A DNA stretch of 64,000 bases, from assembly GCF_945956965.1 (NCBI RefSeq), contig NZ_CAMFJS010000016.1, positions 1 through 64,000 on the forward strand. The letters are read 5' to 3'. This DNA is from an uncultured Roseateles sp. Lineage in GTDB: Bacteria > Pseudomonadota > Gammaproteobacteria > Burkholderiales > Burkholderiaceae_C. Positions 19,228 to 28,005 of this stretch are shown piece by piece (position 1 is the first letter of the stretch; the number at the start of each line of letters is the position of its first letter). Both the position numbers and the translations under genes were made by a program. The notes below the pieces were generated by a model. It had not been told where the DNA came from and ran no database searches. It saw nothing but the letters and a program-made list of their open reading frames with translations.

Positions 19228-20016
19228 ATGTCCGACATCCTCAATCGCATCGTTGCGGTCAAACACGAAGAGCTCAAGCTGGCCCGCCAGGCTCGCTCGC
19301 TGGCCAGCCAGCGCGAAGAGGCCGAGAGCCGGCTTGATACGCGTGGCTTCGAGGCCGCGCTGCGCGCCAAGATCGCGGCAGGTCAGTCGGCCGTGATTGC
19401 CGAGATCAAAAAAGCCAGTCCCAGCAAAGGCGTGATCCGCGCTGATTTCCGCCCGGCCGAGATCGCGCAAAGCTACGCCGCCCATGGCGCGGCCTGCTTG
19501 AGCGTGCTGACCGATGTGCAGTTCTTTCAGGGCTCGCAAGCCTATCTGGAGCAGGCGCGGGCGGCTTGTGCCTTGCCGGTGCTGCGCAAGGACTTCATGG
19601 TGGATGAGTACCAGGTCTTCGAGGCGCGCGCCATGGGTGCGGACTGCATTCTCCTGATCGCCGCCTGCCTGGATGACGCGCAGATGGCTGATCTGGAAGC
19701 AGTGGCCCATGCACTCAAGATGGACGTGCTGGTGGAGGTTCACGACGGCGCCGAACTGGACCGTGCCCTCAAGCTCAAAACCCCGCTGCTGGGCATCAAT
19801 AACCGCAATCTGCGTACGTTCGAAGTAACGCTGGACACCACGCTGGGCTTGTTGCCCCGAGTGCCGGCCGATCGCCTGCTGGTCACCGAGAGCGGCATCC
19901 TGGTCCGCGCCGATGTGCAGAAGATGCGCGCTGCCAATGTGCACGCCTTCCTGGTGGGCGAGACCTTTATGCGCGCGCCCGAGCCGGGCGTGGCGCTGGC
20001 AGAACTGTTTGCCTGA
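19228..20016 (+). CDS. trpC: Indole-3-glycerol-phosphate synthase
   Basis: TrpC closes the indole ring to give indole-3-glycerol phosphate. The 262-residue TIM-barrel protein contains the catalytic segments [15 protein letters not shown] (lysine after strand 1), [13 protein letters not shown] (the catalytic Lys-Asp), [13 protein letters not shown] and LVTESGI. It is the monofunctional form, without a TrpF fusion. The ATG at 19228 gives the usual [15 protein letters not shown] start. trpF, trpB and trpA are not in the window. Confidence 0.97.
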   Translation: MSDILNRIVAVKHEELKLARQARSLASQREEAESRLDTRGFEAALRAKIAAGQSAVIAEIKKASPSKGVIRADFRPAEIAQSYAAHGAACLSVLTDVQFFQGSQAYLEQARAACALPVLRKDFMVDEYQVFEARAMGADCILLIAACLDDAQMADLEAVAHALKMDVLVEVHDGAELDRALKLKTPLLGINNRNLRTFEVTLDTTLGLLPRVPADRLLVTESGILVRADVQKMRAANVHAFLVGETFMRAPEPGVALAELFA

Positions 20017-20026
20017 GTCGGTGGGC

Positions 20027-20740
20027 ATGACGAAGGCGCTGGCAGACATCGCGGAGACCATTGCCGGCATCGATGCGGGCTGGCAATCGGTGCTCAGCGC
20101 CTGGGCGGCCAGCGCGGCCGGCCAGCAATGCCTGCAGTTTGTGCAGGCGCGCCAAGCGGCTGGGGCGCTGATCTACCCGCCCGACCCCTGGCGCGCCCTG
20201 CGCCTGACGCCGCTGCGTGAGACCCTTGTGGTGATCCTGGGCCAAGACCCGTATCACGGCCCCGGTCAGGCCGAAGGCTTGGCGTTTTCGGTGCCGCCGG
20301 AGCTGAACAAGTTTCCGCCCAGCCTGCGCAATATCTTCAAGGAATTGCAGCGCGACCTGGGCCTACAGCCGCCCATGCACGGCCATCTGGGCGCCTGGGC
20401 GCAGCGCGGTGTGCTCTTGCTCAATACCAGCCTGACGGTGGAAGACGGCGCGCCCGCCAGCCACGCTAAGCAAGGCTGGGAGGCCTTGACCGACGCCCTG
20501 ATTCAAACCGCGGCCCAAGACCCCGCGCCCAAGGTTTTCATGCTCTGGGGCGCGCATGCCCAGGCCAAGGCGGCATTGATCGCAGCGGCAGGCCCCGCGC
20601 ATTTGATCCTGCAGGCCAATCACCCCTCGCCGCTATCGGCGCTGCGGCCGCCACAACCCTTCATTGGCTGCGGGCACTTCTCGCAAGCCTCGGCTTGGCT
20701 GCAAAGCCAGCGCGGGCAGGGGATGGATTGGGCTTTGTAG
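20027..20740 (+). CDS. ung: Uracil-DNA glycosylase family 1
   Basis: This DNA repair enzyme removes uracil from DNA. The 237-residue protein has the water-activating motif [18 protein letters not shown], the [11 protein letters not shown] segment, the LLLNTSLTV uracil-recognition part, and the DNA-intercalation motif HPSPLSA with the catalytic His. The N-terminal 30 residues are variable. ATG at 20027 is used; GTG at 20021 is possible. It follows trpC by 10 bases and may be co-transcribed. Confidence 0.95.
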   Translation: MTKALADIAETIAGIDAGWQSVLSAWAASAAGQQCLQFVQARQAAGALIYPPDPWRALRLTPLRETLVVILGQDPYHGPGQAEGLAFSVPPELNKFPPSLRNIFKELQRDLGLQPPMHGHLGAWAQRGVLLLNTSLTVEDGAPASHAKQGWEALTDALIQTAAQDPAPKVFMLWGAHAQAKAALIAAAGPAHLILQANHPSPLSALRPPQPFIGCGHFSQASAWLQSQRGQGMDWAL

Positions 20741-21051
20741 CGTCAGCGGCAGGGCTTGCCGATTCAGTCGATCGTTCGTTTTTGCCCAAGGTGCTGGGTT
20801 TGTGTGAGATCAGGACGCCTGGCCGCTCTGCTCCGTTCATGTCACCCGTCGCCGGCCTGCGGCCAGCGCCTCCTGCTTGACTTCACTGCGCAGAGCGGCC
20901 AGCCGTCCTGGTCCGGCCGAGTGTTGATTCGAAGGGCGTCATCGGCAAGTGCGCTTTTGCAGATGCGGCAAGCTGCCCCAAGAGCAGGAACGGTCGGCAA
21001 GGTTTTCTGCCCGGCTGTCGCTCAAATTAGTGCTGCTACCAATCGCGCACT
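20741..21051. other. Intergenic region upstream of the GlcNAc locus
   Basis: About 310 bases after ung with no credible gene. The right end leads into the two operator-like sites before the kinase gene. An ACCAA at 21038-21042 faces the TTGGT at 21051-21055 as an inverted repeat. Confidence 0.5.
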
Positions 21052-21068
21052 TGGTTCTAAACTGGTAT
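21052..21068 (+). promoter_or_regulatory. Operator-like motif, distal copy before the GlcNAc kinase
   Basis: TGGTTCTAAACTGGTAT agrees at 14 of 17 positions with the copy at 21164-21180. The shared core with the third copy at 36351-36367 is TTGGTnnTnnACTGGTAT. The site lies 112 bases upstream of the proximal copy, so looping by one repressor is possible. The likely binder is the GntR-type regulator encoded two genes downstream (inference). Confidence 0.6.
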
Positions 21069-21163
21069 TGTCCCTAGGTGGACTGGCGCTGTTGGCTGAT
21101 GACTGCGCGGAATAGGTGCAGTGAAAAAACTCAGGGCAACACCGATTGACCAGCCTTGTATTT

Positions 21164-21180
21164 TGGTATTAGACTGGTAT
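21164..21180 (+). promoter_or_regulatory. Operator-like motif, proximal copy abutting the kinase start
   Basis: TGGTATTAGACTGGTAT ends 4 bases before the ATG at 21185. A TTGACC (21146-21151) and a TATTAG (21167-21172) at a short 15-base spacing may be the promoter, so a bound repressor would cover it. The TGGTAT unit occurs twice, 11 bases apart. The motif recurs at 21052 and at 36351. Confidence 0.65.
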
Positions 21181-21184
21181 CACT

Positions 21185-22135
21185 ATGAATTCAGCGTCCT
21201 CCACTGTGCCTGCCCATGTCTTGGGCTCCGATGTCGTCAATCTGGCTGGTGTGGCCTATTTGGTCGGTGTCGATGGTGGCGGCACGGGTACGCGGCTGCG
21301 TTTGAGTACGCGCGATGGTCGTTTGTTGGGCCAGGGCGAGGCCGGGCCTTCGGCTCTGGGTCAGGGCGCTGAGCAGGCTTGGCGCCATATCCAGCAGGCC
21401 TTGCAGGCTGCGGCGGCGCAAGCAGGAATTGCGGACTTGCCGCTCGCGCAGTGCGCCATTGGCCTCGGGCTTTCGGGTGCCAGCGTGGTCAGCCAGGCCA
21501 TGGACTTTTACGCGCGTCAGCCGGGCTTTGCCGTGGTGGCGCTGGATGGTGATGGTTTCACCACGGTGTTGGGTGCCCACGGTGGCCAGCCCGGTGCGGT
21601 GGTGGCGGCGGGGACCGGCTCGGTCGGTGAAGTGCTGCGCCGTGATGGCTCGCGCGACTGCATCAGCGGCTGGGGTTGGATCGTTGGCGATGAAGGTAGC
21701 GGCGCCTGGCTCGGCCTGAAGGCGATTCGCCATGCCCAGCAAGCGCTGGACGGACGCGTGCCCGCTGGTGCGCTCGCCCGGGCCATCTGGGCCGTGGCCG
21801 GTGACGACCGCGAAGCCATGCTGGATTGGTGCTCCAAAGCTGGCCAACATGCCTATGCCAGCTTGGCGCGCCTGGTCTTCGAGCATGCCGAAGGCGAGGG
21901 CGCTGACCCGGTGGCGGCAGGCTTTGTGGCCGAGGCCGTGGTGGAACTGGAGCGCCTGGCGCTGGCGCTGGATCCGGCCGCTGAATTGCCCTTGGCGCTG
22001 TGCGGCAGCATCGCCCTGCGCTTGGCTCCCAAATTCTCAGGCACCATTGCGTCCCGTTGTGTTGCGCCGCAAGGCGATTCCGCAGACGGGGCGCTGCATT
22101 TGATTCGCGGCGTCCTCCAACGTTTGGAACAGTGA
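21185..22135 (+). CDS. nagK: N-acetylglucosamine kinase, BadF/BadG ATPase type
   Basis: This kinase of the sugar-kinase/HSP70/actin fold phosphorylates GlcNAc to GlcNAc-6-phosphate, which NagA then uses. The 316-residue protein has the phosphate-1 loop (LVGVDGGGTGTRLRL), the second glycine-rich loop (VVAAGTGSVGEVLR), a GWGWIVGDEGSGAWLGL segment seen in eukaryotic-type GlcNAc kinases, and an adenosine motif with LALCGSIALRL near the C-terminus. There is no ribosome site before the ATG at 21185 because the operator lies there. The true start could be a few codons downstream, or the mRNA could be leaderless. It is the first gene of the nag operon. Confidence 0.85.
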   Translation: MNSASSTVPAHVLGSDVVNLAGVAYLVGVDGGGTGTRLRLSTRDGRLLGQGEAGPSALGQGAEQAWRHIQQALQAAAAQAGIADLPLAQCAIGLGLSGASVVSQAMDFYARQPGFAVVALDGDGFTTVLGAHGGQPGAVVAAGTGSVGEVLRRDGSRDCISGWGWIVGDEGSGAWLGLKAIRHAQQALDGRVPAGALARAIWAVAGDDREAMLDWCSKAGQHAYASLARLVFEHAEGEGADPVAAGFVAEAVVELERLALALDPAAELPLALCGSIALRLAPKFSGTIASRCVAPQGDSADGALHLIRGVLQRLEQ

Positions 22136-22139
22136 TCTC

Positions 22140-22871
22140 ATGCCATTCAAATTCAAACCGGACCCCACAGCGGCTTCGCCGCTGTACATGCAATTAGCGC
22201 AAAAACTGGCCCAAGCGATTCGTGACGGGGTGTTTCAGGCCGATGAGGCCTTGCCATCGGAGCGCGTGCTGTCTGAGCAGCTGGAGCTGTCCCGCGTCAC
22301 CGCCCGCAAGGCCATCGACCGCCTGGTCGAGCAGGGCATGATCGTGCGCAAGCGCGGCTCGGGCAATTACATCGCGCCCAAGCTGGAGCAGCCGCTCTCA
22401 CGCCTGACCAGTTTTTCGGAAGAGCTGCAGCAACGCGGCTTCAAGCCCAGCTCGCGCTGGCTGACCCGCACTTTCACGGCCGCCGCCCCTGATGAGCAGC
22501 TGAGCCTGGGCTTGAGCACCGGCGGCCGCGTGGCGCGCCTGGAGCGCTTGCGCCTGGCCGACACGGTGGTGATGGCCTACGAGGTCAGTGTCTTGCCCGA
22601 GTCGGTCTTGCCCGACCCGCAGGCGGTGCAGGCCTCGCTGTACGAGCATTTGCAAACCCTGGGCGGTGCGCCGGTGCGCGCGCTGCAACACATCCGCGCC
22701 ATCAATGCCGACTCCAAGTTGGCCGGTTTGCTGGAAGTGCCGGTGGGGCAGGCGGTTTTGTTCATCACGCGGGTGGGTTATCTGGAATCGGGTCATGCGG
22801 TGGAGCTGACCCATTCCTACTGCCGCAGCGATTACTACGATTTTGTCGCCGAGATGCGGCGCGAAGGATAG
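22140..22871 (+). CDS. nagR: GntR/HutC-family regulator of amino-sugar genes (NagR/NagQ type)
   Basis: This 243-residue protein has an N-terminal winged helix (about residues 12-80; LPSERVLSEQLELSRVTARK is the recognition region). A C-terminal UTRA ligand domain (about 95-240) has the typical FSEELQQRGFKPSSR start and ends VELTHSYCRSDYYDFVAEMR. HutC-type members in amino-sugar operons sense phosphorylated amino sugars and release DNA. It lies 4 bases after the kinase and 11 before nagA, so it probably represses its own operon and, through the shared motif, the TonB receptor gene. Symbol and ligand are inferred from context. Confidence 0.85.
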   Translation: MPFKFKPDPTAASPLYMQLAQKLAQAIRDGVFQADEALPSERVLSEQLELSRVTARKAIDRLVEQGMIVRKRGSGNYIAPKLEQPLSRLTSFSEELQQRGFKPSSRWLTRTFTAAAPDEQLSLGLSTGGRVARLERLRLADTVVMAYEVSVLPESVLPDPQAVQASLYEHLQTLGGAPVRALQHIRAINADSKLAGLLEVPVGQAVLFITRVGYLESGHAVELTHSYCRSDYYDFVAEMRREG

Positions 22872-22882
22872 GACGGCGAGGG

Positions 22883-24019
22883 ATGATGGCGGAGTTTCAA
22901 CAAGTTGACGGCTATGTGCTGACGCCTGCGGGCTTTGTACGTGGCCGAATCGAGCAGCGCGAAGGGCGCATCACCGCCATCACCGGCGAGCCGGTCACCG
23001 AGGCGCAAGTACGCCACGACAAGCTGGCCCTGCCCATCATCCTGCCCGGCTTTATCGACGTGCATGTGCACGGCGGCGGCGGCCACGACACCATGGAAGG
23101 CGGCGACGCCGCACGGCAGATCTCCAAGCTGCATGTGCGCCACGGCACCACCGCCATGCTGGCCACCACCATGACGGCGCCGATGGACGACATCCGCAAC
23201 GCGCTGGCCGCGCTGGGCGAGATCTGCACCACCCGCGACCCCCAAGGCGCACGCATCCTCGGCGTCCACCTGGAAGGCCCCTACATCAACCCCGGCAAGC
23301 TGGGCGCGCAGCCGCCCTTCGCCAAGGCAGCGGCGATGGCGGAAGTGCGTGAGTTGAACGCGCTGGCGCCCATCAAGCTGATCACCATCGCACCTGAGCT
23401 GCCAGGCAATCTGGAACTGATCACCGAGCTGCGCGCGGCCGGCTTCCAGGTGCAAATCGGCCACACCCTGGGCACTTACGAAGACGGCGTGGCCGCCTTG
23501 GCCCATGGCGCGAAGGGCTTCACCCATTTGTTCAATGCCATGACCGGCCTGCATCACCGCGAGCCCGGCATGGTTGGCGCCGCGCTGGCGCATGGCCGCT
23601 ATGCCGAAATCATTCCGGACTTGCTGCATGTGCACCCCGGCGCCATCCGCGTCGCCCTGCGCTCGATTCCCTGCACCTTCTGCGTGACGGACTCGACCGC
23701 CGCCGCCGGCCAGCCCGATGGCGAATACAAGCTGGGCCGCCACACGGTAACCAAATGCCTGGGCGGCGTGCGCTTGCCCGATGGCACCCTGGCCGGCAGC
23801 ACGCTGACCATGGACCAGGCGTTGCGCAATCTGGTCGGCATGGGCTTGGAGATTGAAGACGCTTCGCGGCGGGTCTCGACCTATGCGGCGGAATACATGG
23901 GCGTGAGTGATCGGGGTCAGTTGACGGTCGGTGCTTGGGCTGATTTGGTGGTGTTGGACCGGGAGCTGCAGTTGCAGCGGGTGGTCGTTGAAGGAGAAGA
24001 AATTGACCTCGTTGGATAA
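22883..24019 (+). CDS. nagA: N-acetylglucosamine-6-phosphate deacetylase
   Basis: NagA removes the acetyl group from GlcNAc-6-phosphate to give glucosamine-6-phosphate. The 378-residue amidohydrolase has the metal site HVHGGGGHDT after strand 1, the Glu ligand in GVHLEGPYINPGKLGA, further His ligands in IGHTLG and FTHLFNAMTGLHHREPG, and the catalytic Asp in FCVTDSTAAAG. The substrate loop RLPDGTLAGSTLTMDQAL is complete. The 3' end overlaps the following SIS gene by 17 bases. Frame and length are normal. Confidence 0.96.
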   Translation: MMAEFQQVDGYVLTPAGFVRGRIEQREGRITAITGEPVTEAQVRHDKLALPIILPGFIDVHVHGGGGHDTMEGGDAARQISKLHVRHGTTAMLATTMTAPMDDIRNALAALGEICTTRDPQGARILGVHLEGPYINPGKLGAQPPFAKAAAMAEVRELNALAPIKLITIAPELPGNLELITELRAAGFQVQIGHTLGTYEDGVAALAHGAKGFTHLFNAMTGLHHREPGMVGAALAHGRYAEIIPDLLHVHPGAIRVALRSIPCTFCVTDSTAAAGQPDGEYKLGRHTVTKCLGGVRLPDGTLAGSTLTMDQALRNLVGMGLEIEDASRRVSTYAAEYMGVSDRGQLTVGAWADLVVLDRELQLQRVVVEGEEIDLVG

Positions 24020-25043
24020 CTTGAAGACCCGCATGCTCGAAGAAGCCCTGAGCGCCCCCGATGTGGTGGCGAATCAGCTGGCCCACGACCAAAACGCTTA
24101 TGCCGAACTGGGCGAAGCCCTGCGCACCCAGCCGCCCACCTCGCTGCTGACCGTGGCGCGTGGCAGCTCCGACCATGCTGCGCACTACATGGCTTATCTG
24201 ATGATGGCGCGCATGGGCACCTTGGTGACCTCGCTGCCGATGTCGCTGATCACCCTGTACCAGAGCAAGATCAAGTGCGACGGTCTGGTGTCGCTGGCCT
24301 TCTCTCAGTCGGGCCAAAGCCCTGACCTGGTGGCGCCCACCAAGTTCTTCCGCGAAGGCGGTGCCCGCACCGTGGCCTTTGTGAACGCGCCGGGCTCGCC
24401 GCTGGCCGAGGCCTCGCAGTTTGTGTTCTCCCTGCATGCCGGCCCTGAGAACAGCGTTGCCGCGACCAAGAGCTATATCGCCCAGCTGGTGGCCGGTGCC
24501 CGCGTGGTGGCCGCCTGGGGTCAAGACGAAGACCTGCAAGCCGCCCTGCAACAGCTGCCCAACGCCCTGCGCGAAGCTGCCGCCCAGCGTTGGGACGTGG
24601 CGGTGGATGTGCTGAAGAACGCCGACAAGCTCTTCGTCATCGGCCGCGGCACCAGCCTGGCCATCGCGCAAGAAGCTGCGCTGAAGTTCAAGGAAACCTG
24701 CGGCATTCAGGCCGAGGCATTCTCGGGCGCCGAGGTCAAGCATGGCCCGATGGCTTTGGTGGAGCAAGGCTACCCCATGCTGGTGTTCGCGCCGCGTGGC
24801 CCGGCCCAGGCTGGTTTGCTGGCGCTGGCCGAAGAGATGCGCGGCCGTGGTGCCCGCGTGCTGCTGGCAGCACCTGCCGGCACGCCTGGCGCCGAGCTGC
24901 CGCTGAGCTGCACCGGCAATGAGGACCTGGACCCCATCGCCGCAATTCAGAGCTTCTACCCGATGGTCGAAGCCCTGGCCCGTGCCCGCGGCCGCAACCC
25001 GGACCAGCCGCCGCACCTGGCCAAGGTCACCAAGACCAATTGA
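24003..25043 (+). CDS. nagB: SIS-domain glucosamine-6-phosphate deaminase (NagB-II type)
   Basis: This enzyme isomerises and deaminates glucosamine-6-phosphate to fructose-6-phosphate and ammonia. The 346-residue protein has two SIS domains but no glutamine amidotransferase part, so it is not GlmS. Domain 1 shows TVARGSSDHAAHYMAYL and SLAFSQSGQSPDLV; domain 2 shows FVIGRGTSLAIAQEAALKFKETCGIQAEAFSGAEVKHGP. The start is TTG at 24003, with AAGGAGA (23991-23997) 5 bases upstream and inside the end of nagA, so translation is coupled. An ATG at 24032 is a weaker alternative. NagB-II replaces the classical NagB in many proteobacteria. Confidence 0.9.
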   Translation: MTSLDNLKTRMLEEALSAPDVVANQLAHDQNAYAELGEALRTQPPTSLLTVARGSSDHAAHYMAYLMMARMGTLVTSLPMSLITLYQSKIKCDGLVSLAFSQSGQSPDLVAPTKFFREGGARTVAFVNAPGSPLAEASQFVFSLHAGPENSVAATKSYIAQLVAGARVVAAWGQDEDLQAALQQLPNALREAAAQRWDVAVDVLKNADKLFVIGRGTSLAIAQEAALKFKETCGIQAEAFSGAEVKHGPMALVEQGYPMLVFAPRGPAQAGLLALAEEMRGRGARVLLAAPAGTPGAELPLSCTGNEDLDPIAAIQSFYPMVEALARARGRNPDQPPHLAKVTKTN

Positions 25044-25095
25044 TGTAGCTGCGGCGGGTTGCCACCCGCTGCGTCCGCTGCGATCTCGAAGAAAC

Positions 25096-25114
25096 GGCGG
25101 GCCACGGGCCCGCC
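25096..25114 (+). terminator. Strong intercistronic hairpin between nagB and the GH3 gene
   Basis: GGCGGGCC (25096-25103) pairs perfectly with GGCCCGCC (25107-25114) around a 3-base loop. Only two T residues follow, so this is more likely an mRNA-stabilising or partly terminating structure than a full terminator. Confidence 0.4.
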
Positions 25115-25129
25115 TTACTGCTCAAAATC

Positions 25130-26611
25130 ATGAACGCTTTCCACCCCGGCCAGTTGGTCATGGTCGACATCCAGGGCAAGAGCCTGGATCTGGCCACCGC
25201 CGAGTTTCTGCGCGCCAACCAAGTTCGTGCCGTCTGCCTGTTTCGCAAGAACCTGGGCACCGAGGCCGAAGTGCGCCAGCTCACCGCCGACCTGCGCAAT
25301 GTGATGGGCCCCACGGCCTTGATCGGCCTGGACCAGGAAGGTGGCTCCGTCGTGCGCGCCACCTTCTTGCCGCAAGCCCCTTCGGCCATGGCCCTGGGCG
25401 CGGCCGACGATGCCGCCTTGGCAGAGAACGTGGGCGCGGCCGTGGCACGCGGCCTGCGCTCCATCGGCATCAACTGGAATTTCGCGCCGGTGCTGGACAT
25501 CAATAACAACCCGGCCAATCCGGTGATCGCCGAGCGCAGCTTCTCGGAAGACGCTGACGACGTGACCCGCCTGGCCGGCGCCTGGATGGCCGGCTCGCTG
25601 CGCGAAGGCGTCGCCTGCTGCGTCAAGCACTTCCCTGGCCACGGCGACACGCATGTGGACTCGCACCTGGCCCTGCCCACGGTGGACAAGAGCCGCGCCG
25701 AATTGGACGCGCTGGAACTGCGCCCCTTCAAAGCGCTCCGAGATGAAGCGCCCGCCGTGATGACGGCCCACATCGTCTACCCGCAGATCGATCCTGAGCA
25801 TCCCGCCACCTTGTCGAAGAAGATCCTCGGCGACATCTTGCGCCGCGAGTGGGGCTATGACGGCGTGGTGATTACCGACGCGCTGATGATGAAAGCCATC
25901 TTCGAGCGCTACGGCTACGCCCGCGCCGCCGTGATGGCCATCGACGCCGGTGCCGACATGATCCTGGCCCAGGGCGACCTGGAAGAGCAGGGCAAGTCCA
26001 TCCAAGCTTTGAAGGATGCCTTCGCCAGCGGCGAGCTGTCGGCCGAGCAAGGCCGCACCGCCTGCGCCCGCCTGGACAAACTGGCCGCCGCCTACCCGGT
26101 GCGTCATGACGACTACCAAGGCGAGCCGCGCGCGGCTGACGACCAGCTGATGCGCCAGGCCTGGGCGCGTGGCTTGACGGCCTTGCGCGGCGCCAAGGCG
26201 CCGGCCATTGATGCCAAGCTGCGCGTCTTCGTGCAGCCCGAGGTGCCGACCGACGGCGTCTCGGAAGCCGGCCCCTCGGGTCAGCAAATCGTCGAGCTGT
26301 TCGCCAACTTCCCGCAAGCCGAGATCCGTTTTGTGGACGACATCCTGGCCCTGGACTGGGCGCAGCTGCCGCCCGCCGAGGCTGGCACGCTGAACATCGT
26401 GGCCTCTACCCATCGCATGCGTTACGGCGCCAATGCCAAGACCTGGCAGCCGGACTTGCATCTGGTGCTGTGGAACCCCTTCCAGGCGCTGGATGTGCCT
26501 GGGCCTACCGTCGTGAGCTGGGGTTATGCCGATGGCGCACTGGCCGGCGTCCAAGCCTGGCTGGAAGGCCGGGCCGAGGCCACGGCGCAGTCGCCGGTCA
26601 GCCTGGGCTGA
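25130..26611 (+). CDS. Glycoside hydrolase family 3 beta-N-acetylhexosaminidase with C-terminal domain
   Basis: The catalytic domain (about residues 1-340) resembles NagZ. It has the substrate-binding Asp-Gln-Glu (ALIGLDQEGGSVVR), the Lys-His pair and flexible loop KHFPGHGDTHVDSH carrying the acid/base His, and the nucleophile Asp in VITDALMMKAI. It would release GlcNAc from chitobiose or muropeptides. The protein has 493 residues against about 340 for NagZ. The extra 150 residues resemble the second domain of Bacillus-type NagZ/YbbD in position, though sequence similarity was not tested. No signal peptide is present, so it acts in the cytoplasm. It lies inside the nag operon. Confidence 0.88.
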   Translation: MNAFHPGQLVMVDIQGKSLDLATAEFLRANQVRAVCLFRKNLGTEAEVRQLTADLRNVMGPTALIGLDQEGGSVVRATFLPQAPSAMALGAADDAALAENVGAAVARGLRSIGINWNFAPVLDINNNPANPVIAERSFSEDADDVTRLAGAWMAGSLREGVACCVKHFPGHGDTHVDSHLALPTVDKSRAELDALELRPFKALRDEAPAVMTAHIVYPQIDPEHPATLSKKILGDILRREWGYDGVVITDALMMKAIFERYGYARAAVMAIDAGADMILAQGDLEEQGKSIQALKDAFASGELSAEQGRTACARLDKLAAAYPVRHDDYQGEPRAADDQLMRQAWARGLTALRGAKAPAIDAKLRVFVQPEVPTDGVSEAGPSGQQIVELFANFPQAEIRFVDDILALDWAQLPPAEAGTLNIVASTHRMRYGANAKTWQPDLHLVLWNPFQALDVPGPTVVSWGYADGALAGVQAWLEGRAEATAQSPVSLG

Positions 26612-26652
26612 ATCAGCCAGCCCATTTAAGTCGAATATCAGGAGACCAGCGC

Positions 26653-28005
26653 ATGTCCCAATCCACGCCGCCGAGCACGGCCCCCGCGCCGCAAACGGGC
26701 TCGCCCATCCGTTGGGTGCCCAGCCTCTACTTTGTGCAGGGCATGCAGTTCTTCGTCGTCATGCTGCTGGCCGGCCTGATGTTCAAAAACATGGGCGTGC
26801 CCAACGACCAGATCGCGCGCTGGACCGGCTTGCTGGGCCTGGCCTGGGCGATCAAGCCGCTGTGGAGCCCCTTCCTGGAGCTGGCTCGCAGCAAGAAGAT
26901 GATTGTGGTGGCCATGCAGTTCACCGGCGCGGTGGGCTTAGGCCTGATGGCCTTGGCCGTGCAGATGCCGATGTACTTTGCCGCCAGCATCGCCGTGCTG
27001 TTTCTGCTGGCATATGCCTCGGCCACGCATGACATCGCTTGCGACGGCCTCTACCTCGCCTCGCTCGACCCCAAGCAGCAAGCGGCTTATGCCGGCTGGC
27101 AGGGCGCCTTCTTCAATGCCTCCAAATTCCTGACCCTGGGCGGCCTGCTGGTGCTGGCCGGCCATCTGGAAAAGAGCATGGGCGTGTTCAACGCCTGGAG
27201 CGTGATCTTTGCGGTGCTGGCGACTTTGCTGGCCGCGCTGGCGGCCTATAACGCCAAGGTGCTGCCGAATGTGCTGAGCCCGGTGACGGATGACCGCAGC
27301 GCGGCCAATGTCTGGCGCACGCTGAAGGAAGTCATTGCCGACTTCCTGAAGAAGCCCGGCATCTGGGCGATGATTTTGTTCATCGTGCTGTTCCGCTTCG
27401 CCGAAGGCCAGGTGCAAACCATCGGCCCCTTGTTCCTGATTGAAGCGCGCGAGAAGGGCGGCCTGGGCCTGACGACCGAACAGGTCGGCGGCATCTACGG
27501 CACGGTGGGTACCGGCGCCTTTTTGATCGGCAGCATTCTGGGTGGCTACTTCACTTCTTGGCTGAGCCTCAAGCGCGCCATGCCCATCCTGATTCTGGCC
27601 ATGGGCGTGCCCAATCTGACTTTCTACTACCTGGCCGTGGCGCACCCGGCGGACATGCTGCACATCGGCGCGGCGGTGGCCGTGGAGATGTTTGGTTATG
27701 GCTTTGGCTTCGTCGGCATGATTTTGTTCATCATGCAGGTGGTGGCGCCGGGCAAGTTCTCGACCGCGCATTACGCCCTGGGTTCGGGGGTGATGCAGCT
27801 GGGCTTCATCTTCTCCAAGACCATCAGCGGCGACATCCAGATGGCCATGGGCTATGAGCACTTCTTTCTGTGGACCATCGTCTGCGGCCTGCCGGCTTTG
27901 CTGCTGATGTTCTTTGTCAAGATGCCCACGCTTGGCAATGCTGAGTCCGCATCTACTGACGACGCTGCTGGCGAGCGCAAGGCTGACGCCGTCGCCGCGC
28001 AGTGA
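26653..28005 (+). CDS. MFS transporter, AmpG/NagP-like, probable GlcNAc or oligosaccharide permease
   Basis: This 450-residue inner-membrane protein has about 12 hydrophobic helices and the Major Facilitator layout. The N-terminal part (IRWVPSLYFVQGMQFFVVML) and the SATHDIACDGLYLASLDP segment resemble AmpG, the muropeptide permease. Similar proteins in amino-sugar loci probably carry GlcNAc or chitobiose across the inner membrane. ATG at 26653 has AGGAGA 7 bases upstream. The last 30 residues form a polar cytoplasmic tail. The stop overlaps the start of the GH16-like gene. Substrate is inferred from the neighbours. Confidence 0.8.
   Translation: MSQSTPPSTAPAPQTGSPIRWVPSLYFVQGMQFFVVMLLAGLMFKNMGVPNDQIARWTGLLGLAWAIKPLWSPFLELARSKKMIVVAMQFTGAVGLGLMALAVQMPMYFAASIAVLFLLAYASATHDIACDGLYLASLDPKQQAAYAGWQGAFFNASKFLTLGGLLVLAGHLEKSMGVFNAWSVIFAVLATLLAALAAYNAKVLPNVLSPVTDDRSAANVWRTLKEVIADFLKKPGIWAMILFIVLFRFAEGQVQTIGPLFLIEAREKGGLGLTTEQVGGIYGTVGTGAFLIGSILGGYFTSWLSLKRAMPILILAMGVPNLTFYYLAVAHPADMLHIGAAVAVEMFGYGFGFVGMILFIMQVVAPGKFSTAHYALGSGVMQLGFIFSKTISGDIQMAMGYEHFFLWTIVCGLPALLLMFFVKMPTLGNAESASTDDAAGERKADAVAAQ

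Noticed and set aside
22590-22620. Further REP arm (GTCTTGCCC) inside the GntR-type gene
   Set aside because: It covers only part of the 15-mer and lies within conserved coding sequence.
24003-25043. GlmS (glucosamine-6-phosphate synthase)
   Set aside because: The N-terminal glutamine amidotransferase domain is absent; only the two SIS domains remain, as in NagB-II.
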